64,000 nt of DNA from NCBI GenBank assembly GCA_019058295.1, contig JAHPZI010000007.1, forward strand, positions 47,465-111,464. The letters run 5' to 3'. Positions 49,270-59,168 of this stretch are shown here, one piece after another. Position 1 is the stretch's first letter. Every line of letters begins with the position of its first letter. The stretch comes from Promethearchaeota archaeon. GTDB taxonomy: Archaea > Asgardarchaeota > Lokiarchaeia > Sigyniarchaeales > SOKP01. The notes below the pieces were generated by a model. It did no database searches. It had not been told where the DNA came from and worked only from the letters and a program-made list of their open reading frames with translations. The position numbers and the translations under genes are program-made.

Positions 49270-52200
49270 TTAATCATCTAGCCCTTTCTCTTTTAATAAC
49301 TCATCAAAATCGGTTGTTTTTTTCTTTTTAATTTTTTTGGATTCAATCTTTTTTGGGGATTTTATTTTTTTCTTTGTTGATTTTTTAGGTTTTTTTTCAA
49401 TTTTTTTCTTCTTTTCAACTTTCTTGAGTGATTTTGGTTCAGTAATAGCTTTTTTAGGCTTTTTTGATGGTTTTTTAACCCTTTTTGGTAATTTTTTTGC
49501 TTTTTTCAAGGATTTCTCTTCTTTTTCATCAATTTTTTCAGCTAATAAAGTATCTAAATCTGTAGTTTTTTTCTTTTTAGCTTCTTTAGGTTCAATTCTT
49601 TCCTCAATAATGATTTCTGCCGGTTCGCCTTTAAGTTTGGCTTTTTCACCTTCTCCCGGTTTTTCTTCTATTTTCTTGGGTTCTAATTCAGAGACTTTTA
49701 CATATCTACCTCTGCGTGGTTTCTTTTTAAGAGGTTCTTCTGGTAGTTTTTCTATCTTCTTTTTAATTCTTTTAGCGTAAATAAAAGTTAATAAACCAAT
49801 TAAAACAAATAATAAAATCATAATCACTAGAAAATATTCGAGGATATAATCACCTAATTCTTTATCAATGACTTCCACAGTAATTGTATCTTGTTTGATA
49901 TAGGGTTCATTTGAAAAAATATTTTCAGCAAATATTGTTATTTGTATATCTAATTCATTATAATCAGTGTCTGAAACCTCTATTACAACAATAATCTCAA
50001 TGGAATCGCCTGGAATAAACCAGTTTAATAAATTATTATCTTGTCCTCTTATTTTGTAATCCAAATCCTTATCCTCTATATTGATTGTTATATCAATTAT
50101 TTTTAAAATTGAATTTCCTGTGTTTTTTAGCTTAAAAGTTATAGGCGCGTCTGTATTTCTATACACAATAGATTCATCATCTTTACTAGATATTGAAATT
50201 TTATTCAATGGTTTTATAATTCCTATTGTTATATTAATGGAATTATTTAATCCGTAATCGTCTCCTTTCCAACTTAATCTAATTACTAAAGTTTCTTCAA
50301 AATCAAATTGTAAAGTATTAATAGAAAAGCTCGTGAAACCATTTGCATCAGTTAATTCTGTTTGATCAGAGATATTAACCCATTTATTATTTTGATAGTA
50401 TTGACATAAAACGTTTTTATTTGGCAATGGAATCCCAAATTCAGTAGTTAAAACTGAACTTAAATCAAAAGTGTTTCCTTTGATTGGATTTTCAGGATTT
50501 ACTACGATGTCATTAAAAAAAGTGTCTACTTTTAACTCAAATTCATCAATAAACTGATTATAGGTGCTAATATAGCAATCATCGTATACATTTATTGTTA
50601 AAATAGTTTTATTAGGAAGATAAACGCATTTGTCTCTCTCAATAGACTTAATAATTATTGATCCGCTACCCACGGTTGATATTGTTCCAAGAATATAGCC
50701 TTCAAAAATATTATCGGTTTCATTAATTATTAAGGAATAATTATTACTAATATAATTGCCTGCAAAATTATTTTCAATATACACAGAGACTATAGTTTTG
50801 GCTCCACTTTGCCTAATTGGAGCATTTAAACCATTCCAAGTTAAATCAGCCTTTATTTTTGGTATAGTTAAATTAACAGTAAATTCTTTAGTGTCTCCCC
50901 CCCCAGGACTATATTTTCCAAGATTTATCTCTTCAGAGATAGTTTTATTAATAATCCAATTCTCGTTGGCAAGAGATACAAGCTTTACTGATATTTTAAC
51001 ATCTACATCAAATCCTAGATTCATATTCTGAATTAATAATTTAAATTTAACTGTTTCCCCTGGATTTAATATAGTTTCATTCTGAAGAAAATTTTTCATA
51101 TATACTTCAAGTTTATTTTCCTCATCGTAATCATAAGAGAATGTTCCCTCATTAATAGAAAGAGTATTATTCACGGGATAAAAATTTGGAACATAATGTC
51201 CAGTAGTATTTTGTATTGATCCGATTAATACTTGATAGTTATCTAGAACATTATTGATAGGGTCAGCAATTACATAATTGAGACCATTATCTCTTTCATA
51301 TGTGCAATTTTGTAGATTAATATCATACGCATCAATATGAATATTGATTTTATCACATCCGATAATTGAACCATTTGTCCAGAAAAATCCTAATGTATAA
51401 TCTTTCGCTAATGGAACAGCCTGAGTTATATTTAATATAGTATGATTACTAAAATCATAGTAAAGATATGATCCATCTAAGGCTTTTTTACCCTTAGTAG
51501 AGAAAAGTTCCGCAGTAAGAAATTTATCATTATTTGGATAAAACAACGAAACATTTGCATAGGCATTTTTATTTTTAGGAGCTAATCCATTGTGATCTCG
51601 TATATCAACTTTTACAGAGATATTATCTCCGTACATAAAACCATAGGTTTCCCATAAAATTCCTTTAAAATTAATATAACTATGCATATCGTAAATCGCA
51701 TTTGGGCTTGTTAAATTTAGAGAATAATTACCAGTAAATTTAGCCTTATCTAAGGGATCGATAATACTTGCATTTACAACAAATTTTTCATAATTCGGTA
51801 GCTCATTAAAAGAAAATTCTCTGTTTGTCTTGTTATATGTTTGACTAACATTAGGGACAGTTAAATTCTGAGCTGTATAATATTCAGGATAAATATACCA
51901 GAATTGCGTAAAGTTCCAATTGTCGAATTTAGAATCAAATAAATTTAAAGAGTAATTAAAGATCCATTCAGGTGTTCTAAGATAATTCACATGATAGAAA
52001 GATGTAATATTTTCTTCAATAAAAGCCTCAACGGTATAATTTACGTTAAATTTGAATCCTTTAATATAGGTTTTATTCCAAGTAAGATTCACTCGAAATT
52101 TGTTATCTGCATAAATTCCAATCGAAGGGTTAAATTCGTGAGACCAAAGTCCCCAACCCCATCTAAGAGCTGGATTATTACGCGCTTCTGAATCCTGTCC

Positions 52201-53778
52201 TGTAATCAATTCTAATAAATCAGTGATAGAATCATCAAATGTAATATTTTGAATTCTTAAAGTGTTTATTTCATCTATTTCAAAATCCGAAGGCATATAT
52301 CCTCTGGTTACATTTAATATAAATTGACTGGCATCTAAGAGTCCCAGAGCTCGAGCCTCAGTGGAAAGAAAACAGAAGGCTCTCTTCCAAGTGTCACCAT
52401 TATCTGTTGTCGTTTTTAATACATGATCATTCTCCCCATCCCCAAAAGGATCGGTAATAGGAAGAGTCACCAGACTATAAATTTCAGAATCGGAACTATT
52501 AGATTTAATCACAATAAAATAATTGTAACGAGTTAAATTATTGGTTTTACTGGAATTAAAATCAAAATAAAAAAGCTCATCCCCATGATAATCGCTATAT
52601 TCCCATAATTTTGAATCTAATGGCCTTTGTGTTAAATTTGGTTGTATTAAAGTAGCACCACTACCAGGAGACTGTATTAAATTATTTTCTCCAACAAACC
52701 CTTCTCTTGTCATCGTATTATTTGCTCGATAGAGTGAAATATTTAATCTAGCATTTCTAGCCTTTGTAAGGTTTAAAGTTCTTATCCATACATAAAATCC
52801 ATTTACAGTTGATTTTAATCCGCGTAAATCAAATTCTAAAGCAACATATTTTGTATCCGTTATTTCTAATTCTAAAACTAAAAAAGATATGGGCTTAAAT
52901 TCATATAAAGTAACATTAAAATCTGAATTATCACTTCTATCGAAAGTAAATCGAATGAGTGTACAATTTGTAGAGTTAATAAAATTTAAATTCTTATTTA
53001 TTATTATTTCATCAAGATTATGAGGTCCGAGTGTACTATTTATCTCAATTGTATTTGTTATATTTATAAAATCTCCAGTATCGTAAAAATCCTTCATATA
53101 AACTGTTAAATTAGCATTGAGGCTAATATTATAAATGGAATTTAATATGAATCCTATAATATTTTTTCTATCAAAATCAACCGATTTACTAATTCTACTT
53201 TCAACACCAGAAAAATTTGCACAAATGGTGAAATTTACGAAGCCATAACTAGAACTTATGTTCCAATATGTTAAATAATTATCATCAGTTAAATAATTGA
53301 ATCCGCCATTTAAATAACCAGTTCCATTATGAATTGTTATACTTGAATAATCTGAATCATATTCATACTCCTCAAAATAACTACCCCCAGAGGGATTTAA
53401 AGCGCTATCACTTTCTATGTTATATTCTGTGGTAAAATTATTATCAAAATTGAAAAATAATTCTCCAGAACTAAGATTTGAGTTAGATACTGGAGCCGTA
53501 ATATTAAAATATCCATTATTATTTTCCGAACTAGATTTATTATTCATAAAAGTTCGAACTGTTCGATTAACTCCTGATCCAGTAATAAAATCAGTTAGAT
53601 TTAAGTTTCCTGAACTATGAGGAATTTTAATATCTTCCAAATCAATTGGATTTATTATATCATTTTTATCAGATTTAGAATCAAATTTATTTATTGCAGG
53701 TAAATTGGATATAAGTATTAAAATAATAAAAATACCTATTAAAGAAAGTTTCTTGATTTCCTTTTTTTTCGGAAGCAC
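49270..53778 (-). CDS. Giant membrane-anchored surface protein with a lysine-rich cytoplasmic tail
   Basis: A 1502-residue protein. Residues ~9-28 form a signal/anchor helix (LSLIGIFIILILISNLPAI). The ~1270-residue ectodomain is beta-rich, full of N-x-S/T glycosylation sites, and ends with a Big_1-like Ig domain (GNTFDLSSVLTTEFGIPLPN) and a CARDB-like domain (PITFKLKNTGNSILKIIDIT). A transmembrane helix follows (~1308-1333, YFLVIMILLFVLIGLLTFIY). The ~165-residue tail is rich in Lys and carries two copies of KKKTTDxDxLLxEK (KKKTTDLDTLLAEK and KKKTTDFDELLKEK). It is probably a surface or adhesion protein whose tail faces the cytoplasm. No enzyme domain is visible. Low-complexity shadow ORFs on the other strand are not genes. 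Confidence 0.75.
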   Translation of the reverse strand: MLPKKKEIKKLSLIGIFIILILISNLPAINKFDSKSDKNDIINPIDLEDIKIPHSSGNLNLTDFITGSGVNRTVRTFMNNKSSSENNNGYFNITAPVSNSNLSSGELFFNFDNNFTTEYNIESDSALNPSGGSYFEEYEYDSDYSSITIHNGTGYLNGGFNYLTDDNYLTYWNISSSYGFVNFTICANFSGVESRISKSVDFDRKNIIGFILNSIYNISLNANLTVYMKDFYDTGDFINITNTIEINSTLGPHNLDEIIINKNLNFINSTNCTLIRFTFDRSDNSDFNVTLYEFKPISFLVLELEITDTKYVALEFDLRGLKSTVNGFYVWIRTLNLTKARNARLNISLYRANNTMTREGFVGENNLIQSPGSGATLIQPNLTQRPLDSKLWEYSDYHGDELFYFDFNSSKTNNLTRYNYFIVIKSNSSDSEIYSLVTLPITDPFGDGENDHVLKTTTDNGDTWKRAFCFLSTEARALGLLDASQFILNVTRGYMPSDFEIDEINTLRIQNITFDDSITDLLELITGQDSEARNNPALRWGWGLWSHEFNPSIGIYADNKFRVNLTWNKTYIKGFKFNVNYTVEAFIEENITSFYHVNYLRTPEWIFNYSLNLFDSKFDNWNFTQFWYIYPEYYTAQNLTVPNVSQTYNKTNREFSFNELPNYEKFVVNASIIDPLDKAKFTGNYSLNLTSPNAIYDMHSYINFKGILWETYGFMYGDNISVKVDIRDHNGLAPKNKNAYANVSLFYPNNDKFLTAELFSTKGKKALDGSYLYYDFSNHTILNITQAVPLAKDYTLGFFWTNGSIIGCDKINIHIDAYDINLQNCTYERDNGLNYVIADPINNVLDNYQVLIGSIQNTTGHYVPNFYPVNNTLSINEGTFSYDYDEENKLEVYMKNFLQNETILNPGETVKFKLLIQNMNLGFDVDVKISVKLVSLANENWIINKTISEEINLGKYSPGGGDTKEFTVNLTIPKIKADLTWNGLNAPIRQSGAKTIVSVYIENNFAGNYISNNYSLIINETDNIFEGYILGTISTVGSGSIIIKSIERDKCVYLPNKTILTINVYDDCYISTYNQFIDEFELKVDTFFNDIVVNPENPIKGNTFDLSSVLTTEFGIPLPNKNVLCQYYQNNKWVNISDQTELTDANGFTSFSINTLQFDFEETLVIRLSWKGDDYGLNNSINITIGIIKPLNKISISSKDDESIVYRNTDAPITFKLKNTGNSILKIIDITINIEDKDLDYKIRGQDNNLLNWFIPGDSIEIIVVIEVSDTDYNELDIQITIFAENIFSNEPYIKQDTITVEVIDKELGDYILEYFLVIMILLFVLIGLLTFIYAKRIKKKIEKLPEEPLKKKPRRGRYVKVSELEPKKIEEKPGEGEKAKLKGEPAEIIIEERIEPKEAKKKKTTDLDTLLAEKIDEKEEKSLKKAKKLPKRVKKPSKKPKKAITEPKSLKKVEKKKKIEKKPKKSTKKKIKSPKKIESKKIKKKKTTDFDELLKEKGLDD

Positions 53779-53935
53779 CAGAACAACCGTGTATTATCCA
53801 GTTTTGTTTAATTATAAAATAATTTAATAATAATAAAATTTCCCAATTTCATATTTGCTAATGGTTAAATATTATATAATTCTTTAATTATTCTAATATC
53901 GAGACACAAAATAATAAAATTTGGATTAATAAACA

Positions 53936-55297
53936 ATGAGCGAAGAATTAATAATAAAAGAAATTGATGATAATAAAGAAGAATATATCGAATTTCTTAG
54001 AGAATTAATTAAGGCTAAATCTTATAATCCCCCGGGAGATGAAAAAAATGTTGCTTTAAAAATTAAGGATTATTTAAGTAGAGAAAGAATCAAATCTGAG
54101 ATTTTCCCTTTTGGCGAAAATCGTGCCAATTTATTAGCATTTTTAAATGATAATTTTAATAACAAAAATCTTTTATATAATGGACACATGGATGTAGTTC
54201 CACCAGGAAATGAGGCAGAATGGAAAAATCCTCCTCTTTCTGCTACTATTAAAAGAAAAAAACTTATATTTGGTCGAGGAGCAACTGATATGAAAGGGCC
54301 GTTGGCAGCAATGATTATAGCATTGAAAATTTTAAAAAAATTAGATCTAAATTTATCAGGAAATTTAATATTAAACGCTGTTGCTGATGAAGAAACAGGA
54401 GGAAAATTAGGTACAAAATGGTGCTTAGATAATAAATTGAATTCCATTAAATGTGATTTTACGATTGTGGGTGAACCAACAGGTCTAAACCCATTTCCTA
54501 AAGCAATTGTTTTAGGAGAAAAAGGTCGTATTGTGTTAAAATTAATAACAAATGGTATGTCTGCTCATGCCTCTGTACCTTTTATTGGAAAAAATGCTAT
54601 ATCCATGATGAGCGATATCATCCAAAACCTAACTAAATTAGAAAATTATATTCCAAAAATAGAACCCCCCCTATCAATTGAAGAATTAAAAAAATTAATG
54701 ATGTCTGTTTTCCAGAGTAAAGAAATGTTTGAGAGGATCTATAAGGAACAAAAAGTTTTACCTAATCTTCTTAAGGCGCTTACTCAATATACTATAACTG
54801 TTACTAAGATCAATGGTGGAATAAAAGATAATGTTGTTCCTGATCAATGTGAGGCAATATTTGACATTAGGTTATTACCTAATCAATCAATTGAAGAAAT
54901 ACTAGAAGGAATTACAAAATTGGTAATAGAATTAGGATATATAGTAAATGATCAACCTACAGGAAAACCTGAAGAAATCTTTGTTTATTTGGAAGTGCTA
55001 AATCAATCAGAAGCATCATTTTGGAAAGATTGGAAAAAGGATTTAACTTTAAAGAATCTCTTTAATATTATTGAACATATATATAAAGAAAAACCATATT
55101 ATTTCGTATTTCCTGCAAGTTCGGATGCTAATTATTATCGTAATAGCAATTTCTGTAAAAAAACTATTTTATTTGGACCTGGAAGGGGTAGAACGGCACA
55201 TGCAAAAAATGAATTTATAGAAATTCAAGATTTTATTAATGCTATCAAAGTTTATACATTATTTGCCTATAATTTTCTAAAAGAATCTAACAATTAA
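53936..55297 (+). CDS. M20 family metallopeptidase (ArgE/DapE/CPG2-like)
   Basis: A 453-residue dinuclear zinc hydrolase that removes acyl groups from, or cleaves, peptides and amino-acid amides. Zinc ligand motifs in order: LLYNGHMDVVPPG, FGRGATDMKGPLAA, NAVADEETGGKLG, FTIVGEPTG and, near the end, GRTAHAKNEFI. The dimerisation (lid) domain lies between, starting at MSAHASVPFIGKNA. Length and order are normal; the substrate is open. A VWA/zinc-finger gene starts 20 bp downstream on the same strand. Confidence 0.9.
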   Translation: MSEELIIKEIDDNKEEYIEFLRELIKAKSYNPPGDEKNVALKIKDYLSRERIKSEIFPFGENRANLLAFLNDNFNNKNLLYNGHMDVVPPGNEAEWKNPPLSATIKRKKLIFGRGATDMKGPLAAMIIALKILKKLDLNLSGNLILNAVADEETGGKLGTKWCLDNKLNSIKCDFTIVGEPTGLNPFPKAIVLGEKGRIVLKLITNGMSAHASVPFIGKNAISMMSDIIQNLTKLENYIPKIEPPLSIEELKKLMMSVFQSKEMFERIYKEQKVLPNLLKALTQYTITVTKINGGIKDNVVPDQCEAIFDIRLLPNQSIEEILEGITKLVIELGYIVNDQPTGKPEEIFVYLEVLNQSEASFWKDWKKDLTLKNLFNIIEHIYKEKPYYFVFPASSDANYYRNSNFCKKTILFGPGRGRTAHAKNEFIEIQDFINAIKVYTLFAYNFLKESNN

Positions 55298-55317
55298 TAT
55301 CGGGAAAGGTAAAGAAA

Positions 55318-56499
55318 ATGGAGACATCTAAAACTGAAGATACTATCCTCCTTATTGATGCATCAAGATCGATGATAAAAAAATATCCTAAACCTATTCG
55401 AATTAGTAGATTAGCTGTCGCATTGCAAGCATCAAAGAATTTTATTCAGACTAAACTTGCTATTGATCCAAAAGATAATATTTCCATAATTTCATTTGGA
55501 ATTAATCCAAAAAGACTATGTCCATATACTTACGATAAGAATGTGTTATTTAATTCATTAAAGAAAATTCAAATAACTGGTAAAGGTCATTTACACCAAG
55601 CAATTGCATTTTCATTACAAATAATCATTCAAGAAATGCGTAAGATAAGTGGAAAAATTCATAGAATTTTCATCATAAGCGATGATAAATTAAATTATCA
55701 AAAAAAAATAGAAAAAATTGTTAATCTTGCTAAAGGATTAGGCGTTTATATTGATGTATGTCAAATAGGAAAGCCGCAAGATTATAAAACGAGCTCACTT
55801 AAAAGGATTGCTGATTTTACAAACGGCGATTATGGTTATTTTAATAACCCGAAAGCAATAATTAATTCTGGAAAAGAATATGCATCAAAAAAATTAGTTA
55901 GATCGCAACCAAGCTATTATTCTTCAGATAAGATAGAAAAAGTAGCTCCATTAATGAGTGAAATTGCTTTACCTTTAAGAAGACCAACTTTAATGGAAAT
56001 ACGCTCACTGATGAGAGAAAGTGGAATAGGAGAAAAAAAATGCGGTATTTGTCATTCAATTAAAGCTCCATTAACTAATGCAGATTTTTATACAGAAGGG
56101 CGATATTGCCCTAATTGTGACAGACCAGTACATTTATCATGTGCAGCTATGTGGGCAAAAAAATCCGAAGATAAAAAGAATGTTTTTAGATGTCCTTTTT
56201 GTTTTTTCTTAATTAAAATTTCAAGATCTGCTATGAAAATGTTTGAAAATTTAGATAAGGACTCTGATGATCCTGAAATAATTGAAGAAAGTTACATTAA
56301 AGAAGCAAATATGATTGAAATTAAGAATATTGATCAAATCAACGCATCATGCACTTATTGTTATAATATTTTTTTAGGAGATTTTAAAGTATTTAAATGT
56401 GAGAATTGCGGTTCTTTCTATCATGACCCATGCCTTCAGAAAATGTATACCGAATTGAAGGCTTGTAGATTCTGCGGTGCTAAAATTATTAACTTGTAA
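55318..56499 (+). CDS. VWA domain protein with two C4-H-C3 zinc fingers (Ssl1/Rpn10-like architecture)
   Basis: A 393-residue protein. Residues 1-190 are a VWA domain with an intact MIDAS (LLIDASRSM; Asp14, Ser16, Ser18) at the extreme N-terminus, as in eukaryotic Rpn10 and Ssl1/p44. Residues 242-295 form a zinc finger C242-x2-C-x18-C-x2-C-x4-H-x2-C-x16-C-x2-C295; residues 345-386 form a second, C345-x2-C-x12-C-x2-C-x4-H-x2-C-x10-C-x2-C386. Both have the C4-H-C3 order of PHD/RING-type treble clefs. TFIIH p44 also combines VWA and C-terminal zinc fingers. It may be a ubiquitin-system, transcription or repair factor. It follows the M20 peptidase gene by 20 bp; metG follows after 82 bp. Confidence 0.78.
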   Translation: METSKTEDTILLIDASRSMIKKYPKPIRISRLAVALQASKNFIQTKLAIDPKDNISIISFGINPKRLCPYTYDKNVLFNSLKKIQITGKGHLHQAIAFSLQIIIQEMRKISGKIHRIFIISDDKLNYQKKIEKIVNLAKGLGVYIDVCQIGKPQDYKTSSLKRIADFTNGDYGYFNNPKAIINSGKEYASKKLVRSQPSYYSSDKIEKVAPLMSEIALPLRRPTLMEIRSLMRESGIGEKKCGICHSIKAPLTNADFYTEGRYCPNCDRPVHLSCAAMWAKKSEDKKNVFRCPFCFFLIKISRSAMKMFENLDKDSDDPEIIEESYIKEANMIEIKNIDQINASCTYCYNIFLGDFKVFKCENCGSFYHDPCLQKMYTELKACRFCGAKIINL

Positions 56500-56581
56500 A
56501 TAGGATTAAATTCTTGTTTTATCTAAAATATTTAAGAATAGCAATCCTTTTATTATTAAATAATAAAGAGAGTAAGTCAAT

Positions 56582-58633
56582 TTGACAGAAACAAATAGGA
56601 TTAAATGGGTGGTTACATCCGCTTGGCCATATGTAAACGCTATTCCACATTTAGGCAATATGGTTGGTTCTGTATTATCAGCAGACGTGTTTGCTAGATA
56701 TCTCCGATTAAAAGGTAATGAAGTTATCTTTGTTTCCGGATCAGATTCCCATGGAACTCCAGTGGCTGTAGCAGCAAAAAAGCAAAATGTTTCTGCTAAA
56801 GATTTGGCATTCAAAAATCATAAAATAATTAAAAATCTATTTAAGCTCTGGAATATCTCATATGATAATTACACAATTACTCATAACCCAACTCACATTA
56901 AATTTGTTCAAGATTTTTATTTAGATATACAAAAAAATGGATATATATTTGAAAAAGAAATTGAATCTCTCTTTTGTGAAAAAGACAATTTATATCTTCC
57001 AGATCGATTTGTAGAAGGAATATGTCCTCATTGTGGATACGAAAATGCTAGGGGTGATCAATGTGATAATTGTCAGAAATTATTGCTTCCCTCAGAATTA
57101 AAAAACCCTCGTTGTGCAATATGTGATTCAACCCCAGAAATTAGGACAACCAAACACTGGTACATGGATTTTCCAAAATTGCAGGCTCGCCTTGAAAAAT
57201 TAATAAATGAAAACAAAATCATCCCTCAAAATGCCCGTCAAATGTTATTAAATAGTATCGCCGAAGGATTACCTGAAAGAGCTATAACCAGAGATCTTGA
57301 ATGGGGTATACCCGCTAAGTTTAAAGGAGCTGAGAATAAAACAATATATGTATGGTTCGAAGCAGTCTTAGGATATGTATCTGCTGTTAAGGAATGGGCA
57401 GAAAAGATAATTAATCAGCCAATAAAATTTGATCATTTTTGGAAAGATAAAAATACAAAAACAGTTTATTTTATTGGAAAAGATAATATTATTTTTCATT
57501 TAATTGTTTTTCCTGGGTTATTAATCGCTTTTAATGATGATAAATCAGAAAGTGAAAAATTAGTTTTACCCTATAATGTGTCATCAACTGAATTTTTAAT
57601 GTATGAAAATGAAAAATTCTCTAAATCAAGGGGAGTTGGAATTTGGATCGATGAAGCCTTAGAATTGGCTCCATTAGACTACTGGCGCTTTAACTTAATT
57701 TACAATAGACCTGAAAAGAGTGATACTTCATTTTTATGGTCTGAATTTAATAACAACATAAAAACTTTGAATGATGTTATTGGGAATTTTATTCATCGTA
57801 CATTAACTTTTATAATTAAGCAATTTGAAGGGAAAATACCTAAAAAAATTGAGTTAGATAATACCGATAAAGAATTTATTTCTAAAATATCGTCTATAGG
57901 GGATATTGTCGGAAATGCTCTAGAAAATTTTGAACTAAGAAAAGCCCTTAGAGACACAGTTAAATTTGCAAGAGAGGGGAATGTGTATTTAAATGATAAA
58001 GCACCATGGCATTTAATAAAAGAAAAGAAGGAAGCAGCTGGGCATGTATTTAATATCTGTGCTCAAGCAGTTTATGCTCTAGCAGTCTTATTTGGTCCAT
58101 TTATACCCGATACCTCAAAAAAGATATTAGATTATTTAAATATTCAAAAAGAATTAAATGATTTAGGTTGGAACAGTATAGGGGAGAATTCGCTTCTTGC
58201 CGGTCATACGATCATTAAACCTAAACCTCTATTTCAAAAATTAGATATTAAAGAAATACAAGAAAAATATATAAAATTAAAAGCAAAAGAAAAAGGAAAG
58301 AGTGATGTTGAAATGATTTCTTATGATGATTTCAAAAAATTAGATATTAGAGTTGCCTTAATTGAAAATGTAGAAAAGGTTGAAAAAGCAGAGAATTTAT
58401 TAAAATTAACTATAGATCTCGGTACTGAAAAAAGAACTATAGTCGCAGGTTTAGCAAAATATTACAACGAAAATGAATTAGTCGGAAAAAAAATCATAGT
58501 TCTCACAAATTTGGAACCAAAGAAATTAAGAGGTATCACAAGTCATGGTATGCTTCTCGCTGCTGATGATGAAAAAACAGTTTCTATTTTGATACCAGAT
58601 AAAGATATTGCTCCTGGATCTAAAGTTCTGTAA
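56582..58633 (+). CDS. metG: Methionyl-tRNA synthetase
   Basis: A 683-residue class I aminoacyl-tRNA synthetase that charges tRNA-Met. The HIGH-type motif is in NAIPHLGNMVGS; zinc ribbon cysteines lie in CPHCGYENARGDQCDNCQ and CAIC; KMSKS reads ENEKFSKSRGVG. The C-terminal ~110 residues are an EMAP-II-like tRNA-binding domain (ISYDDFKKLDIRVALIENVE … GTEKRTIVAGLAKYY). The start is TTG at 56582 with no good ATG nearby. Archaeal MetG proteins sometimes carry the tRNA-binding domain separately; here it is fused. Confidence 0.95.
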   Translation: MTETNRIKWVVTSAWPYVNAIPHLGNMVGSVLSADVFARYLRLKGNEVIFVSGSDSHGTPVAVAAKKQNVSAKDLAFKNHKIIKNLFKLWNISYDNYTITHNPTHIKFVQDFYLDIQKNGYIFEKEIESLFCEKDNLYLPDRFVEGICPHCGYENARGDQCDNCQKLLLPSELKNPRCAICDSTPEIRTTKHWYMDFPKLQARLEKLINENKIIPQNARQMLLNSIAEGLPERAITRDLEWGIPAKFKGAENKTIYVWFEAVLGYVSAVKEWAEKIINQPIKFDHFWKDKNTKTVYFIGKDNIIFHLIVFPGLLIAFNDDKSESEKLVLPYNVSSTEFLMYENEKFSKSRGVGIWIDEALELAPLDYWRFNLIYNRPEKSDTSFLWSEFNNNIKTLNDVIGNFIHRTLTFIIKQFEGKIPKKIELDNTDKEFISKISSIGDIVGNALENFELRKALRDTVKFAREGNVYLNDKAPWHLIKEKKEAAGHVFNICAQAVYALAVLFGPFIPDTSKKILDYLNIQKELNDLGWNSIGENSLLAGHTIIKPKPLFQKLDIKEIQEKYIKLKAKEKGKSDVEMISYDDFKKLDIRVALIENVEKVEKAENLLKLTIDLGTEKRTIVAGLAKYYNENELVGKKIIVLTNLEPKKLRGITSHGMLLAADDEKTVSILIPDKDIAPGSKVL

Positions 58634-58679
58634 TTTATAATAAAATAACTAAAAAGAAAACTAAAAGATTTTAAAAACT

Positions 58680-59087
58680 CTATTTTTCATATAAGTAAAT
58701 TCCATTTGCCTTTAGAATTTCTCCAGCTTTATCATTATCACTGACATGTATAATGAGCACTGGTCCTTTCTTTACAAAAGTACTATAGAGAAAATCAATG
58801 TTAATATTATGATCTCCTAATACTTGAGCAACCTTTTCAATTAGTTCTGAACTAGTTGGATTGTCGGGTAATAATACAGCAATTACTTCTTTCATGGAAT
58901 AATCATATTTGTTTTCATCTAATACCCTTTTCATATCGTCAGGTTTATTAACAATAAAAAGGACTAAACCTGGTATCTGAGAAACCGTAATTGATACAAT
59001 TATAATATTATTATCATTGAGCATTTTAGTGAACTCGGCTAACATACCGGGTTGGTCAGGCATCTTAACTGAAATTTGAGTCAACAT
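58680..59087 (-). CDS. Tandem ACT-domain protein
   Basis: A 135-residue protein made of two ACT domains: residues 1-70 (TQISVKMPDQPGMLAEFTKM, with the PGML ligand loop) and 70-135 (KEVIAVLLPDNPTSSELIEK … INIDFLYSTF). ACT domains bind amino acids and regulate metabolic enzymes; stand-alone tandem ACT proteins are common in archaea and probably sense branched-chain or other amino acids. The first domain keeps the D-x-P-G motif. It converges on metG. Confidence 0.85.
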   Translation of the reverse strand: MLTQISVKMPDQPGMLAEFTKMLNDNNIIIVSITVSQIPGLVLFIVNKPDDMKRVLDENKYDYSMKEVIAVLLPDNPTSSELIEKVAQVLGDHNINIDFLYSTFVKKGPVLIIHVSDNDKAGEILKANGIYLYEK

Positions 59088-59168
59088 TTTACAAAATCAT
59101 CTATTATTTTTTGTTAGATAATTTAATTGTACTTTTTATTTTTACTTTATTACCTTAATAAAAAAATA

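Noticed and set aside
49337..49780. Plus-strand open frame of 147 codons rich in Phe and Ser
   Set aside because: It is the shadow of the lysine-rich tail of the minus-strand surface protein (AAA/AAG codons read as TTT/CTT).
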